From Lactobacillus kimbladii (lineage in GTDB: Bacteria; Bacillota; Bacilli; Lactobacillales; Lactobacillaceae), in NCBI RefSeq assembly GCF_014323605.1, contig NZ_SCMB01000003.1, positions 186,001 to 250,000 of the forward strand: a DNA stretch of 64,000 bases. The letters run 5' to 3'. Below the pieces are notes generated by a model. It saw nothing but the letters and a program-made list of their open reading frames with translations, was not told the origin of the DNA and did not search any database. Numbering within the stretch: the stretch's first letter is position 1; every line of letters starts with the position of its first letter. The position numbers and the translations under genes are program-made. This document shows positions 34,026 to 45,138 of the stretch, piece by piece.

Positions 34026-35984
34026 TTATTCATTTTCTTCTTCCAGGATTGAAACATTATCCCCTAATCTGAACTTAACGTTTTCTTCAATCCACTTTCG
34101 CCTTGCACCTGCTTTGTCACCCATTAGTGTAGTCACACGGCGCTCAGCCAAGGCAGCATCGTCAATTTTTACCCGAATAAGCAGCCTTGTTTCTGGATCC
34201 ATTGTTGTTCGCCACAACTGTTCAGCATTCATCTCTCCCAGACCTTTGAACCGTTGTAAAGCATAACCACGACCCATTTTCTTTTCATCGGCAGCAAGTT
34301 CTTCATCAGTCCAAGAGTACTTTACCTGAGCCTTTTTGCCGCGACCTTTTTGCAAGCGATAAAGAGGAGGTAAAGCGATATAAACTTTACCGTGTTCAAT
34401 CATTGGCCTCATATAACGATAGAAAAAGGTTAATAACAAAATCTGAATATGGGCACCATCATCATCGGCATCCGTCATGATGATTACTTTATCGTAATTT
34501 GAATCTTCTACTTTAAATTCAGCACCTACTCCAGCACCAATGGTGTAAATCATGGTGTTAATTTCTTCATTTTTAAATATGTCCTGCAATTTTGCTTTTT
34601 GGGTGTTTAAAACTTTTCCCCGTAAAGGTAATATTGCCTGGAACTTACGATCTCGTCCCTGCTTTGCGGAACCACCAGCAGAGTCCCCCTCAACCAGAAA
34701 AAGTTCATTCTTTTTTGGATTACGAGACTGTGCCGGTGTTAGTTTACCAGACAGGACTTCTTTTTTATGACGTTTTTTGCCATTTCTACTCTCGTTACGA
34801 GCCTTTTTCGCAGCTTCACGAGCATCCCTTGCTCTTTGTGCTTTTTTCACCAGCTCTTGTGCCAGTTCACCTTTTTCCATTAGGTAATATGACATTTTTT
34901 CATAAACAATTGCATCAACAACTGATCTAGCTTGAGGAGTTCCTAGTTTGCCCTTGGTCTGGCCTTCAAACTCTAATAACTCTTCTGGAATTTTAACGGA
35001 TAAAACAGCGCTTAAACCTTCACGGTAATCAGAGCCATCAATATTTTTGTCTTTCTTACCTAACAGTCCTTGTTTTTTGGCATAATCATTAAAAGCACGA
35101 GTAAAGCCACTTCGTGCACCTACTTCATGACTGCCACCATCTGATGTACGCACATTATTTACAAAAGAAACCAAGTTTTCGGAATAACTGTCACTATATT
35201 GTCCGCTAAACTCAACCTCAATTTCGTCCTGTTTACCGGAAAAATAAAAAATATCGCTTAAAGTATCTTTACCTTCATTCAGATAGGAGACAAAAGCTTT
35301 AATACCATCATCATATTTAAAATCATCATGATGTTGGGGATCACGCTCATCTACTAAGACAAAGCGCACACCTTTAAGCAAAAAAGCCGACTCACGTATG
35401 CGTTCCTGAATAGTTTCATATTTATATTTAATAGTCGAAAAAATTTTTTCATCTGGTTTAAAAGTAATGGTGGTACCAGTAGGTTCCATAGTTTTACCTA
35501 AGCGCTTCAATGTGCCAACGGGATGACCGCCATCTTTAAACTCTTCTTCGTATGCAATTCCATCCCGTATAACTTTAACATCCATATAACTGGAAAGAGC
35601 ATTAACGACAGAGGAACCTACTCCATGAAGTCCGCCGGAAGTTTTATAATTTTGCTCGGTAAATTTACCACCAGCATGCAAGACAGTCAGGATAACTTCA
35701 ATTGTAGGCTTACCAGATTTATGCATGCCTGTAGGCATCCCACGACCAAAATCACGTACCGTCACACTGTTATCTTTATGAATCGTTACGTCAATTTCTT
35801 TACCAAATCCAGCCATTGCCTCATCTACTGAATTATCTACGATTTCATAGATAAGCTGATTAAGACCATGAACATCAGTTGATCCAATATACATACCTGG
35901 CCTTTTCCGCACAGCTTCCAGACCATGAAGAATCTGAATTGATGAGTCATCATAAGAATTTGTTTTTTTACTTGTTTTAGTCAA
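34026..35984 (-). CDS. parE: DNA topoisomerase IV subunit B
   Basis: ParE of 652 residues, the ATPase subunit. The N-terminal GHKL fold has EIVDNSVDEAMAG (about 46-58), DFGRGMPTG and GGLHGVGSSVVNAL (about 117-130). The TOPRIM part has LVEGDSAGGSAKQGRDR and MTDADDDGAHI. The signature LRGKVLNTQKAKLQDIFKN favours ParE over GyrB. It forms a two-gene unit with parC and diverges from plsY, the common Lactobacillus arrangement. Confidence 0.96.
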   Translation of the reverse strand: MTKTSKKTNSYDDSSIQILHGLEAVRKRPGMYIGSTDVHGLNQLIYEIVDNSVDEAMAGFGKEIDVTIHKDNSVTVRDFGRGMPTGMHKSGKPTIEVILTVLHAGGKFTEQNYKTSGGLHGVGSSVVNALSSYMDVKVIRDGIAYEEEFKDGGHPVGTLKRLGKTMEPTGTTITFKPDEKIFSTIKYKYETIQERIRESAFLLKGVRFVLVDERDPQHHDDFKYDDGIKAFVSYLNEGKDTLSDIFYFSGKQDEIEVEFSGQYSDSYSENLVSFVNNVRTSDGGSHEVGARSGFTRAFNDYAKKQGLLGKKDKNIDGSDYREGLSAVLSVKIPEELLEFEGQTKGKLGTPQARSVVDAIVYEKMSYYLMEKGELAQELVKKAQRARDAREAAKKARNESRNGKKRHKKEVLSGKLTPAQSRNPKKNELFLVEGDSAGGSAKQGRDRKFQAILPLRGKVLNTQKAKLQDIFKNEEINTMIYTIGAGVGAEFKVEDSNYDKVIIMTDADDDGAHIQILLLTFFYRYMRPMIEHGKVYIALPPLYRLQKGRGKKAQVKYSWTDEELAADEKKMGRGYALQRFKGLGEMNAEQLWRTTMDPETRLLIRVKIDDAALAERRVTTLMGDKAGARRKWIEENVKFRLGDNVSILEEENE

Positions 35985-36080
35985 ATAGACTCCTCCAGTT
36001 AAAAATCATTTATTATTTTAATCCTCATACTTTGTAAACTCTGATAAAATAGCATTAGACTTTAAGAGAGCAGGATATAC

Positions 36081-36716
36081 ATGATAAATTTAAATTTAAT
36101 TCTGATATTTATTCTAGCATATTTAATAGGTTCGTTTCCTACTGGCGTGATCGTCGGCAAGGTGTTTTTTGCAGAAGATATTAGAAATTATGGCTCTGGC
36201 AATATCGGAACCACTAACTCTTTTCGCGTTTTTGGACCACTGGCAGGTAGTCTGGTTTTGATTGTTGATGTCCTCAAGGGAACGTTAGCCACAAATTTGC
36301 CTAGAATTTTTCATATCAATGCCCCTAAATATTTTTTGTTAATTTCAGGGGGATTAGCCATCCTGGGACACACATGTTCCATCTTTCTAAAATTTAAAGG
36401 TGGTAAAGCTGTAGCAACCAGTGCGGGACTTTTCTTGGGCTATAACCTAAAATTCTTTGGCGTCTGTGCTCTCATTTTCTTACCATTGGTTTTTATCACG
36501 TCTTATGTCAGTCTGTCCAGTTTAATTGCAGTTGTCTTAATATTTATTGTAACTTTTTTCTTTCACGATATTTATCTTGAAATTATCGTGGGCTGCATCA
36601 TGATTATCCTATTTATTCGTCACAGAAGCAATATTAAACGATTATTGCACCATCAAGAGAATATCATTCCCTTTGGTTTATGGTACTGGTATAAGAAAAG
36701 ACATCATAAATTATGA
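36081..36716 (+). CDS. plsY: Acyl-phosphate:glycerol-3-phosphate acyltransferase
   Basis: Membrane enzyme of 211 residues that adds the first acyl chain to glycerol-3-phosphate from acyl-phosphate made by PlsX. About six hydrophobic helices are visible. The conserved motifs are GSFPTGVIVGK, GSGNIGTTNSFRVFGP (about 37-52, phosphate-binding glycines) and FKGGKAVATSAG (about 105-116). AGAGCAGGA precedes the ATG. It is one of three + strand genes in an otherwise - strand field. A terminator follows. Confidence 0.95.
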   Translation: MINLNLILIFILAYLIGSFPTGVIVGKVFFAEDIRNYGSGNIGTTNSFRVFGPLAGSLVLIVDVLKGTLATNLPRIFHINAPKYFLLISGGLAILGHTCSIFLKFKGGKAVATSAGLFLGYNLKFFGVCALIFLPLVFITSYVSLSSLIAVVLIFIVTFFFHDIYLEIIVGCIMIILFIRHRSNIKRLLHHQENIIPFGLWYWYKKRHHKL

Positions 36717-36733
36717 TTGTATATCAAATAAGT

Positions 36734-36765
36734 ATGGCTAGCGAGTTTAGCTAGCTATTTTATTA
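36734..36765 (+). terminator. Terminator of plsY
   Basis: ATGGCTAGC (36734-36742) pairs with GCTAGCTAT (36750-36758), one G-T pair, seven-base loop, followed by TTTTATT. Confidence 0.75.
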
Positions 36766-36822
36766 TAGACATAAGAACATTAGTTCGCAAGAAGGTTTTT
36801 TCTTGAGTTAATAGGGAACTGT

Positions 36823-36853
36823 AAAAAAAGAAAGCCTTGAGGCTTTCTTTTCA
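36823..36853 (-). terminator. Terminator of the epimerase-like gene
   Basis: The ten-base stem AAAGAAAGCC/GGCTTTCTTT with loop TTGA is followed on the - strand by a long T run. It may also back up the plsY terminator. Confidence 0.85.
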
Positions 36854-36876
36854 ACCTAAATAATTTATTTTTATAC

Positions 36877-37767
36877 TCATTCATCTTGATCATGAAAGGC
36901 CATACTAAAACCAGCCGTAAAAGTGCCACCAGCTTCAATGTGATTCATGCCGTATTTTTCTTCTAATTTTTGATTAGTATCAGTGCGATCAGCTATGCCC
37001 CACCAGGGTTCAATACAGACATAATCTGCAGACTTAGGATATTGTGACCACACGCCTACAAAGGGAGCATCCCTTAACCAAACATTTACATGAAAATTAT
37101 TGGCATCTGTTCTTAAAGATACTCGGTTGTCGTGTCCACGCATTTGAAAAATCAAAGCATCATCTTTAAACAGATGATCACTTAGGGTAATCAAACTATT
37201 AGTTGAGGCCAGAGATCGATTAGGCCAGTCTAAAAATGCTCCTTTAAGAGGAATACGAACGCGCGCACGAGAAGGCTTAGTACTGAAGTAAAAATCTTCC
37301 TTAGACAAAGTCTTGCTTGTGGGAATGTTAAAGCCGGGATGTCCACCAATGCCAAAAATCATTTCACCATCTGACTTATTAATGACAGAAAAATTTTCTT
37401 CCAGCAGATTATTAAGCAAGTTATAGTTCACACGCAATTCAAATTTGAACGGATAAACCTCTCGGGTTTTTGCAGAATCCGTTAGCAAAAAAGTGATGCT
37501 TTCGCCCGTATGTCGCTCAACTTTAAACTCTGAATCTCGTGCAAAACCATGTTGAGTTAAGTGGTAGGTTTTGCCCTGATAAGTATATTCATCATTTTTA
37601 AGTTTCCCCACAATGGGAAAAAGTACGGGAGCATGCCTTTTCCAAACTTCAGGATCAGCCTGCCAAATATATTCGTATCCGCTATGTAAACTTTTCACAC
37701 TTTGCACTTCAGCACCCTTACTGGCAATTTTGACCTGTAAGATGCTATTTTTAATAGTGTAATTCAT
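36877..37767 (-). CDS. Aldose 1-epimerase family protein (LacX-like)
   Basis: Protein of 296 residues of the galactose-mutarotase superfamily, LacX-type branch. KGAEVQSVKS and QADPEVWKRHAPVLFPIVGK (about 34-53) start the beta-sandwich; QHGFARDSEF (about 72-81) and GGHPGFN (about 141-147) hold the catalytic-type His residues. A carboxylate is expected at the C-terminal end near CIEPWWG. It is a monocistronic gene with its own terminator, 18 bases after the hslU stop. Sugar substrate is not deducible. Confidence 0.88.
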   Translation of the reverse strand: MNYTIKNSILQVKIASKGAEVQSVKSLHSGYEYIWQADPEVWKRHAPVLFPIVGKLKNDEYTYQGKTYHLTQHGFARDSEFKVERHTGESITFLLTDSAKTREVYPFKFELRVNYNLLNNLLEENFSVINKSDGEMIFGIGGHPGFNIPTSKTLSKEDFYFSTKPSRARVRIPLKGAFLDWPNRSLASTNSLITLSDHLFKDDALIFQMRGHDNRVSLRTDANNFHVNVWLRDAPFVGVWSQYPKSADYVCIEPWWGIADRTDTNQKLEEKYGMNHIEAGGTFTAGFSMAFHDQDE

Positions 37768-37785
37768 GCTTAATCATCACCTTTG

Positions 37786-39195
37786 TTAAAGAATGAACTT
37801 AGTTAAATCTTTATTTGTTATTATATCACTAAGTTTTTCGTTAACATATGCCTCAGTCACTGTAATTTCGCCCATGGACATATCTGGGCCTTCATACAAA
37901 ACATCTTCCAGCAACTTCTCAAGAATTGTTGACAATCTTCTGGCACCAATATTGTCAGTTCCCTGGTTTACGTCATAAGCAATTTGAGCAATCCGATCAA
38001 CTGCTTCTTGTGTAAAGACTAATTTGATTCCGTCAGCTTTCATCAAGGCAACATATTGCTCTAAAAGTGAATCTTCAGGATCCTTGAGAATTTTAACAAA
38101 ATCGTCTTTGGATAAGGCATTAAGTTCAACCCTAATTGGAAAACGGCCTTGCAATTCAGGAATTAAATCACTTGGTTTGGATTCAGAAAATGCTCCAGCA
38201 GCAATAAAGAGTATGTGATCAGTTGCTACAGGACCATATTTAGTTTGAACAGTAGAGCCTTCAACAATTGGCAAAATATCTCTTTGCACACCCTCACGTG
38301 ATACCTCACCGGAAGTTTTCTTATTGCCAGCAGTAATTTTATCAATTTCATCAATAAAAATAATGCCGTTATTAGCTGTACGCTCAATAGCTTTTTGATA
38401 AAGGGAGTCATAATCAATCATCTTACGGGATTCTTGCTGAATTAAGACTTCACGGGCATCTTTAACTGCTAAAGTACGTTTAATTTTCTTTTTAGGAACC
38501 AAATCGTTAAGCATTGAGCTCATATCAATTCCCATTTGTCCCATCATGTCACCCATAGGATTGACTTTAGGCGCTTGTTCAACTTCGATAGTGACCTCCC
38601 GATTTTCAAGCAAGCCCTTATTTAACTGCTCTGACACAGTAAGACGCTGATTACGGACATCATCAGTTATTTCTTCTTGGTCTGCGGCAGAAGACTGATC
38701 ATTGTTCTGACCCCCTGCCATGATCATTGACATCATATCTTGCCATTCCTGCATCTGATTTTTTCTTTTATCTTTTTTTACTCCAGGAACAAGCAAACGT
38801 ACTAAAATTTTGTTGGCCTTTTTAGTTGCCTGAGGGCGAACACGATCAAATTGATCCTTTTCTTCCATGCGCACTGCTTCATTTACTAAATCGCGCACCA
38901 TTGACTCAACATCACGACCGACATAACCAACTTCAGTAAATTTTGTAGCTTCTACTTTGACAAACGGCGCATTAACAATCGCTGCTAATCTTCTGGCAAT
39001 TTCTGTTTTACCAACGCCCGTGGGCCCCGCCATTAAGAGGTTCTTAGGTGTGATATCTTCCTGCATTTTCTTGGGTAGCTGCATTCTGCGATAACGATTA
39101 TAAAGAGCAACAGCAACTGCCTTTTTAGCTTCATCTTGGCCTATAATGTATTCATTAAGTAAATTAACAATTTGCTTTGGTGTTTTTGTTTCCAT
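37786..39195 (-). CDS. hslU: HslU ATPase subunit of HslVU (ClpYQ) protease
   Basis: AAA+ unfoldase of 469 residues that feeds substrates into HslV. The N domain carries Walker [13 protein letters not shown] (about 54-65); a variable intermediate domain (about 110-240) contains a Met/Gln-rich piece; Walker B is [10 protein letters not shown] (about 284-293). The sensor and C-terminal tail (ending LTKFIL), which docks into HslV, are intact. It lies 20 bases downstream of hslV in an operon with xerC and trmFO, as in Bacillus codY-clpQY-xerC, although codY is absent here. Confidence 0.95.
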   Translation of the reverse strand: METKTPKQIVNLLNEYIIGQDEAKKAVAVALYNRYRRMQLPKKMQEDITPKNLLMAGPTGVGKTEIARRLAAIVNAPFVKVEATKFTEVGYVGRDVESMVRDLVNEAVRMEEKDQFDRVRPQATKKANKILVRLLVPGVKKDKRKNQMQEWQDMMSMIMAGGQNNDQSSAADQEEITDDVRNQRLTVSEQLNKGLLENREVTIEVEQAPKVNPMGDMMGQMGIDMSSMLNDLVPKKKIKRTLAVKDAREVLIQQESRKMIDYDSLYQKAIERTANNGIIFIDEIDKITAGNKKTSGEVSREGVQRDILPIVEGSTVQTKYGPVATDHILFIAAGAFSESKPSDLIPELQGRFPIRVELNALSKDDFVKILKDPEDSLLEQYVALMKADGIKLVFTQEAVDRIAQIAYDVNQGTDNIGARRLSTILEKLLEDVLYEGPDMSMGEITVTEAYVNEKLSDIITNKDLTKFIL

Positions 39196-39215
39196 ATTAT
39201 TTATCTGCCTCGTTT

Positions 39216-39740
39216 TTACAATTCGTCAGTTATAATCTGATTATCAGTAAAGATATCAATTCCAGAAGCAATTTCAACAGCCTCATGAGCAATTTCACTG
39301 GCACTCATATTGGACGAATGTCTAGTCATTGCGATGGCGGCAGCCTGAGCAAAGTTGCCACCAGAACCAATCGCAACCACATTTTCATCTGGTTCGAGCA
39401 CTTCACCATTGCCGGAAATTAATAAAAGATCTTTTTCGTTAAAAGCAATGAGCATGGCCTCCAGCTTTTGCAAGGTTGCGTCTTTACGCCATGCTTGTGC
39501 CATTTCCACAGCAGCTCTGCGTAAATCACCTCCAAAAGCTTCTAATTTGCCTTCAAGCATGTCTTGCAAACTGACGGCATCGGCTACGCCACCAGCAAAG
39601 CCAATTACAACTTGATCGTGATAAATTCGTCTAATCTTTTTAGCGGTAGACTTTGCAATTACTTTTTCACCCAGAGTTACCTGTCCATCGCCAGCAATTG
39701 CAGTTTTACCATTAAATTTTACTGAACATATTGTTGTCAT
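39216..39740 (-). CDS. hslV: HslV (ClpQ) proteasome-like peptidase
   Basis: Threonine peptidase of 174 residues. The N-terminus is Met-Thr-Thr, so Thr2 is exposed as nucleophile after Met removal; this differs from Bacillus ClpQ, which has a short extension. GDGQVTLG (17-24) and [11 protein letters not shown] are family signatures, and Lys and Asp of the site are present. The start codon overlaps the xerC stop by four bases (translational coupling). Confidence 0.95.
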   Translation of the reverse strand: MTTICSVKFNGKTAIAGDGQVTLGEKVIAKSTAKKIRRIYHDQVVIGFAGGVADAVSLQDMLEGKLEAFGGDLRRAAVEMAQAWRKDATLQKLEAMLIAFNEKDLLLISGNGEVLEPDENVVAIGSGGNFAQAAAIAMTRHSSNMSASEIAHEAVEIASGIDIFTDNQIITDEL

Positions 39741-40666
39741 TTTTTTGCCTCATCTTTCTTATCATTGCGAGTGAAGTATTTTTCATAATTTGCCTGTAAG
39801 TGGCTCATAGTCACGTGAGTATATATTTGTGTGGTAGATAAATTGTCATGACCCAAAAGTTCCTGTACACTGCGTAAATCTGCGCCGTTATTCAACATTG
39901 CCGTAGCAAATGAATGTCGCAATTCGTGCGGGTGTACCTTACCATTAATGCCAGCCTTATTAAAAACCCTTTGCATAATATACTCGATGCCACGATCCGT
40001 TAATGGTTTGCCTTTATTATTTAAAAAGACATAATCTGAACTGCCATCACCTTTTACAAGTTGATCGCGACCATTTTCCAAATAATTAACTAACGCGGCT
40101 TTAGTTTTATCATCAAACGCAACGTATCTGTCTTTATTACCTTTACCGTGTACCAGAATTATCTTTAAATCTAAATCTACTTGCTTTCTTGTTAAGTTGC
40201 TTACTTCGCTAACCCTCATCCCAGTAGTATAAAACAATTCAATTAATGCTAAATTACGTAGAGTCAAGGGTTCATTTCCACTTAAAGAGTCAAATACTTG
40301 TTTCATTTCTGGTGCATAAAAAAACTGGGGTAACTTTCGTTCTTTAGTGCGCAAAACAATTGTTTGCGCTGGATCTATTTTAACAATTTTTCGTCTAGTT
40401 AAAAAGTGATAAAACGACCTGAGGCTAGACATTTTACGCGACTGCGTCGAACGCGCTAATTTGCGTTCTGTTAAGTTTTGTAAAAAAATTTCAACATCAC
40501 GTCTATTTATTTTTGACCAACCATTAAAGCCGCCATTTTCCTGCCAAAATTTTTTTGCTTCCAGCAAATCCGTTTGATAAGACATTATTGTTTTGGGACT
40601 ATATTGACGTTCAATACGCAAATATGAGGTAAACAGCTTTATCAGTTTGTCTTTTCCAGCATCCAT
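39737..40666 (-). CDS. xerC: Tyrosine recombinase XerC
   Basis: Recombinase of 309 residues that, with XerD, resolves chromosome dimers at dif. SAM-like N-terminal domain about 1-95; catalytic residues are Arg in YTTGMRVSEVSN, Lys in HGKGNKDR, His-x-x-Arg in HPHELRHSFAT, His in LLGHDNLS and Tyr in QIYTHV. It starts one base after the trmFO stop and is coupled to hslV, the trmFO-xerC-hslV-hslU order of Bacillus, which supports XerC over XerD. dif is 11 kb away in this window. Confidence 0.94.
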   Translation of the reverse strand: MDAGKDKLIKLFTSYLRIERQYSPKTIMSYQTDLLEAKKFWQENGGFNGWSKINRRDVEIFLQNLTERKLARSTQSRKMSSLRSFYHFLTRRKIVKIDPAQTIVLRTKERKLPQFFYAPEMKQVFDSLSGNEPLTLRNLALIELFYTTGMRVSEVSNLTRKQVDLDLKIILVHGKGNKDRYVAFDDKTKAALVNYLENGRDQLVKGDGSSDYVFLNNKGKPLTDRGIEYIMQRVFNKAGINGKVHPHELRHSFATAMLNNGADLRSVQELLGHDNLSTTQIYTHVTMSHLQANYEKYFTRNDKKDEAKK

Positions 40667-40667
40667 C

Positions 40668-41984
40668 TTAATGCAGCACTCCCTGTTGAAATTCCTTAAG
40701 ACATTCTAGACCACGCTGGCTGATTTTTAAGTGGCGCTCTTTCTTGTTGCGCACTTTGGAACCTTCAAGTCCCGGAATTAATGCAAAACTGGCATTCATA
40801 GGTTGAAAATGCTTGATGTCAGCAGTAGTTACGTAATTAGCCATTGATCCTAAAGCTGTTAGTTTAGGAAAAGCAACCGGTTCTTGTCCACTTGCTCTTC
40901 TAGCAGCGTTAATCCCTGAAACCAGACCACTGCCAGCACTTTCAACATATCCTTCGACTCCAGTCACTTGTCCTGCAAAAAATAGACCTGGCTGCTTTTT
41001 TGCTTCATATGAGGCAGATAATACAGCTGGAGAAGCCATATACGTGTTGCGATGCATTTTGCCATATCTGATAAAACGGGCATGAGCCAAGCCAGGAATC
41101 ATAGAAAAAACCCGTTTTTGTTCACCATACTTTAGGTGAGTCTGAAAGCCAACAATGTTATACATTGAGGCTACGGCATTATCTTGTCTAAGCTGAACAA
41201 CTGCATAAGGAGTTTTTCCAGTAGCTGGATTTTCCAATCCTACAGGTTTAAGTGGACCAAAAAGCATAGTTTTCATACCTCTTTGAGCCATAACTTCAAT
41301 CGGCATACAGCCCTCAAAAACGTCACTGTTTTCAAAGCTGTGAACTTCTGCAGTCTCCGCACTAACCAATTCCCGAGCAAATCTTTCATATTCTTCCTTT
41401 GTCATAGGACAATTTAGATATGCAGCTTCACCTTTGTCATAACGAGATTTTTTATAGACGATATCCATATCAATCGAATCAGCAGCAATTATAGGTGCCG
41501 CTGCATCAAAAAAATGCAGGCTTTCATTGCCTGAAAATTTTTGTATCTCTTCGGCCAGTTTATCACTAGTCAAGGGACCAGTAGCAATAATTGCAATACA
41601 ATCTTGCGGAATCTGGGTAATTTCTTCAGTATGAAAATTAATATTTGGCAGAGCCAGCAGCTTGCTTGTGACATAATCACTGAACTGCTCTCTGTCAACT
41701 GCTAATGCTCCACCAGCAGGTACCTGGGAATGATCAGCAGCTGCCATAATAAGCGAATCAAGCTGACGCATTTCTTCTTTTAATAAACCTACAGCATTAG
41801 ATAACTGATTTGAACGCATTGAGTTTGTGCACACCAATTCAGCCAGCTTGTCTGTTTTATGCGCCGGGGTCATTTTTTTAGGACGCATTTCGTAAAAATC
41901 GACAGCAATTCCACGCTTTGCTAGTTGCCAGGCTGCCTCACTTCCGGCCAGACCGCCTCCAATTACAGTTACTTTTTCTGGCAT
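40668..41984 (-). CDS. trmFO: TrmFO, folate-dependent tRNA m5U54 methyltransferase
   Basis: FAD enzyme of 438 residues that methylates U54 of tRNA with methylene-tetrahydrofolate. FAD-binding [17 protein letters not shown] begins at residue 9; Cys52 lies in [11 protein letters not shown], and a second conserved Cys in [14 protein letters not shown]. The C-terminal [18 protein letters not shown] is the usual second dinucleotide motif. It follows topA by about 90 bases that contain a hairpin, and leads xerC-hslVU. Confidence 0.96.
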   Translation of the reverse strand: MPEKVTVIGGGLAGSEAAWQLAKRGIAVDFYEMRPKKMTPAHKTDKLAELVCTNSMRSNQLSNAVGLLKEEMRQLDSLIMAAADHSQVPAGGALAVDREQFSDYVTSKLLALPNINFHTEEITQIPQDCIAIIATGPLTSDKLAEEIQKFSGNESLHFFDAAAPIIAADSIDMDIVYKKSRYDKGEAAYLNCPMTKEEYERFARELVSAETAEVHSFENSDVFEGCMPIEVMAQRGMKTMLFGPLKPVGLENPATGKTPYAVVQLRQDNAVASMYNIVGFQTHLKYGEQKRVFSMIPGLAHARFIRYGKMHRNTYMASPAVLSASYEAKKQPGLFFAGQVTGVEGYVESAGSGLVSGINAARRASGQEPVAFPKLTALGSMANYVTTADIKHFQPMNASFALIPGLEGSKVRNKKERHLKISQRGLECLKEFQQGVLH

Positions 41985-42028
41985 ATGATCATATTCCTTT
42001 ACTAAAATTATTTTACTTTATATACAAG

Positions 42029-42062
42029 AATATCATCAAATCATGACTGATCTGATGATATT
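42029..42062 (-). terminator. Hairpin between topA and trmFO
   Basis: AATATCATCA pairs with TGATGATATT, and after one mismatch ATCA with TGAT, around TGAC. The run after it on the - strand is only weakly T-rich, so it may be a partial terminator or a processing signal between topA and trmFO. Confidence 0.45.
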
Positions 42063-42071
42063 AACATAAAT

Positions 42072-44183
42072 TTAACTTTCTACAGTATCTTTTTCAGCAC
42101 TTGTTTCTTCTTTATAATCGCCATTTGGACAAAGAACAACAGGTCCTTTTTTATTTCTTTTTTCAACTAGAAAATGACCACAGTTAGGACAATTTCGGTT
42201 AATAGGCTTGTCCCAAGAAACAAAGTCACAATCAGGGTAACGTGAACAGCCATAAAACTTGCGGTTACGCTTTGATTTTTTCTCAATCACGTCACCTTTG
42301 CCGCATTTCGGACAAATAACGCCAACCTTTTTTACAATTGCCTTTGTATTGCGACAATCTGGGAAACGTGAGCAGGCGTAAAATTTACCATAGCGTCCCA
42401 TTTTAATAACCATCGGCGCACCACAGATATCACAATTGAAACCGGCAGGCTCATCTTTTATTTGCACCTTTTTGATATCAGCGTCAGCTTTATCCAGCTC
42501 TTTTTTAAAGGGATGATAATAATCATCAATTACTTTGACCCAATCTTTCTTGCCCTCTTCAATTCCGTCAAGATCATTTTCCAGTTGCGCTGTAAAGTCG
42601 ATGTTGACAATATCAGGGAAAAATTTTTCGATCAAATTATCGACAATCTCGCCTAGCTCTGTGGGAACGATAGATTTACCATCTAATTTAACGTAGTAGC
42701 GTCGCTGGATAGTATCAATTGTCGGTGCATAGGTTGAAGGACGACCAACACCATTTTCTTCTAATGAATGAACTAAGCTGGCCTCTGTGTATCTGGCAGG
42801 TGGCATAGTGAAATGCTGCTTATTATCAGACTTGGCTAACTTAACTTTATCTCCCTCGTTTAATTCAGGTAATTCAACATTTTTTTCCTGTTGATTATCA
42901 TAAACTTTGGTAAAGCCGGCAAATTTCATTTTCGAGCCCGTAGTTCTGAATATTACCCCATTTTGCGTAATATCAGCTCTTACTGTGTCATAAACAGCTG
43001 GAGTCATCTCACTGGCTAAAAATCTGGACCAAATCAATTTATACAAACGATATTGTTCAGTAGTTAAAACAGATTTGAGAGACTCTGGAGTTCGATAAAC
43101 ACTGGTTGGCCTGATAGCTTCATGGGCATCTTGAGCATCCTCTTGGTTTTTGAAATGGCGTGCTCCTTTAGCGGCATATTCTTTGCCATAATTTTCATTT
43201 AAAAACTTAGAGGCTTCCGCCTGTGCAATTGGGGATGTCCGTTTAGAATCAGTTCTCATATAGGTAATCAAACCGACTGTACCCTGTTTACCCAGGCTAA
43301 TGCCTTCATAAAGCTGCTGGGCAATGCTCATTGTTCTTCTGGTACGATAATTCAGACGTTTATTTGCTTCCTGTTGCATTGTCGAAGTTGTAAAGGGAGC
43401 GGCAGGCTGACGTCGACGCTCACGTTTAACAACATTTGCGACTTGAAAGTTTTTCTTTTTATCAATTTTAGCCAAAACTTTTTTGACAGAATCATTATCA
43501 GGTAAATCAGTTTTTTTGCCGTTAATACCCCAAAACTGACCATTAAAAGTCTTTCTTAATTTTTTGAATTCTGCATCAATAGTCCAATATTCCTGTGGCT
43601 TAAAGTTCTTGATTTCCTTTTCACGATCAATTACCAGCTTTAATGCGACTGACTGAACACGTCCAGCACTCAATCCCTTTTTGACTTTTTCCCACAAAAT
43701 AGGAGATAGTGAATAGCCAACAATTCTGTCCAGAATACGGCGAGCTTGTTGAGCATTGACAGTGTCCATATCAATTGTTCTCGGATTTTTAAAGCTATTT
43801 TTGACAGCGTCCTTGGTTACCTCATTAAATGTGACCCGATTTTTGTCTTTTTGATCCAAGTCAAGTACATGAGCAACATGCCACGCAATTGCTTCACCTT
43901 CACGATCCGGGTCAGACGCTAAATATACATTCTTGGCTTTTTTAGCTTCAGACTTTAGTTCCTTAATAGTATCGCCCTTACCTCTAATAGAAATATATTT
44001 TGGCTTATAGTTATTGTCAAAATCGATTCCCATTTGTGACTTGGGCAAGTCACGAATATGACCTTTTGAAGCAATTACACGATAATTACGTCCTAAATAT
44101 TTTTCAATTGTTTTAGCCTTAGCCGGAGACTCAACTATTACTAGTGTCTTCTTACGTTTCTTTGGCTTAGATTTAGTAGGCAT
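42072..44183 (-). CDS. topA: DNA topoisomerase I
   Basis: Type IA topoisomerase of 703 residues that relaxes negative supercoils. TOPRIM domain starts [18 protein letters not shown]; Asp triad in [12 protein letters not shown]; catalytic Tyr in [12 protein letters not shown]. Three C-terminal zinc ribbons: two complete (CDICG...CSRFPDC and CPKCG...CSRYPDC) and a third (CPNCG...LCPNGDY) that lacks its last Cys. I choose the ATG giving MPTKSKPK because GAGGAGG lies six bases before it; an ATG five codons earlier overlaps that site. dprA precedes topA, the conserved Firmicute order. Confidence 0.95.
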   Translation of the reverse strand: MPTKSKPKKRKKTLVIVESPAKAKTIEKYLGRNYRVIASKGHIRDLPKSQMGIDFDNNYKPKYISIRGKGDTIKELKSEAKKAKNVYLASDPDREGEAIAWHVAHVLDLDQKDKNRVTFNEVTKDAVKNSFKNPRTIDMDTVNAQQARRILDRIVGYSLSPILWEKVKKGLSAGRVQSVALKLVIDREKEIKNFKPQEYWTIDAEFKKLRKTFNGQFWGINGKKTDLPDNDSVKKVLAKIDKKKNFQVANVVKRERRRQPAAPFTTSTMQQEANKRLNYRTRRTMSIAQQLYEGISLGKQGTVGLITYMRTDSKRTSPIAQAEASKFLNENYGKEYAAKGARHFKNQEDAQDAHEAIRPTSVYRTPESLKSVLTTEQYRLYKLIWSRFLASEMTPAVYDTVRADITQNGVIFRTTGSKMKFAGFTKVYDNQQEKNVELPELNEGDKVKLAKSDNKQHFTMPPARYTEASLVHSLEENGVGRPSTYAPTIDTIQRRYYVKLDGKSIVPTELGEIVDNLIEKFFPDIVNIDFTAQLENDLDGIEEGKKDWVKVIDDYYHPFKKELDKADADIKKVQIKDEPAGFNCDICGAPMVIKMGRYGKFYACSRFPDCRNTKAIVKKVGVICPKCGKGDVIEKKSKRNRKFYGCSRYPDCDFVSWDKPINRNCPNCGHFLVEKRNKKGPVVLCPNGDYKEETSAEKDTVES

Positions 44184-44242
44184 CAAAAGCCTCCTCATTA
44201 AATTCTTTTTTAAATACTCATTGAGAATAGAATATTTAACTA

Positions 44243-45094
44243 CTAATTGTCAAATCTTTCAAGTCGCAAATCAAAATCAGTGATTGGATATGCACCTGCT
44301 TGAATAAGTTCATTGGGTCCTTGAGACAGCTCACTGGTAATTGGACCAGGTAAAGCGTAAATATCACGATTCTCTTGTAAAGCTAAGTTTGCTGTAATCA
44401 GAGAACCTGACTTCTGCTTTGCCTCAGTAACAATTACACTTTCAGCTATCCCAGCCAAAATTCTGTTTCGTTGGGGAAATCTATAAGGTCTTGGTGGAGT
44501 GTCAGGTAGATATTCACTCACTAGTAAACCTTTTTGAGCAATTTCTTCCTGCACCTGCTGATTTATCGAAGGATAAAAATAATTTAAACCATTACCCACC
44601 ACTGCAATTGTTTGTCCATTAAATTTCAGTGCTGCGTTATGTGCCATAACATCGACACCCTTAGCCAATCCACTGGCAATAATAAAGTCATCTTTTATTA
44701 AATTGGGCACAATTTTATTCAAAACTAAGCCACTGTAACCAGTGGCTTGACGTGAACCAACAATTGTAACAATTCTTTTCTGAAGTAAATTCAAATTTCC
44801 TTGTAAAAACAAAATTAAAGGTGGCTGATATATTTGACGTAGTTTTTCGGGATATTCTTTATCAAAAAAACTGATAACCTGACATTGTTTTTCTATTCTT
44901 CTGATCATTTTATCCGCATAAATATCATTATAAGCATTTAGACAGACTTTTATCAAATTACTTGTCAAATTTAAGTTTTTAATAGTCTGAATGTCAACAT
45001 CAGCAACTTTTAACTGGCTCGCAACACGTAACATCTTAACATATCCGATGCCTTTTTGTAATTTCAAGCGCAAGAGAAAATTGGTAGTCTTCAT
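44243..45094 (-). CDS. dprA: DprA/Smf DNA-processing protein
   Basis: DprA loads RecA on incoming single strands in transformation and is widely conserved even in species not known to be competent. From the chosen ATG ([16 protein letters not shown] seven bases before) it has 283 residues. The Rossmann domain shows [28 protein letters not shown] and SLITANLAL, and [13 protein letters not shown], all family signatures. The C-terminal winged-helix DML1 domain is absent, as in many Firmicutes. Neighbours are topA and rnhB. Confidence 0.94.
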   Translation of the reverse strand: MKTTNFLLRLKLQKGIGYVKMLRVASQLKVADVDIQTIKNLNLTSNLIKVCLNAYNDIYADKMIRRIEKQCQVISFFDKEYPEKLRQIYQPPLILFLQGNLNLLQKRIVTIVGSRQATGYSGLVLNKIVPNLIKDDFIIASGLAKGVDVMAHNAALKFNGQTIAVVGNGLNYFYPSINQQVQEEIAQKGLLVSEYLPDTPPRPYRFPQRNRILAGIAESVIVTEAKQKSGSLITANLALQENRDIYALPGPITSELSQGPNELIQAGAYPITDFDLRLERFDN

Positions 45095-45138
45095 AAAAAA
45101 CCTCCTAAATACAAATACGTAAAAAGGAGGCATATTTT

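Noticed and set aside
39355-39615. Open frame on the + strand inside hslV
   Set aside because: It is the complement of a well-identified gene, lacks a ribosome binding site and looks like no protein family.
44184-44198. topA start five codons upstream
   Set aside because: That ATG overlaps the GAGGAGG site used by the next ATG.
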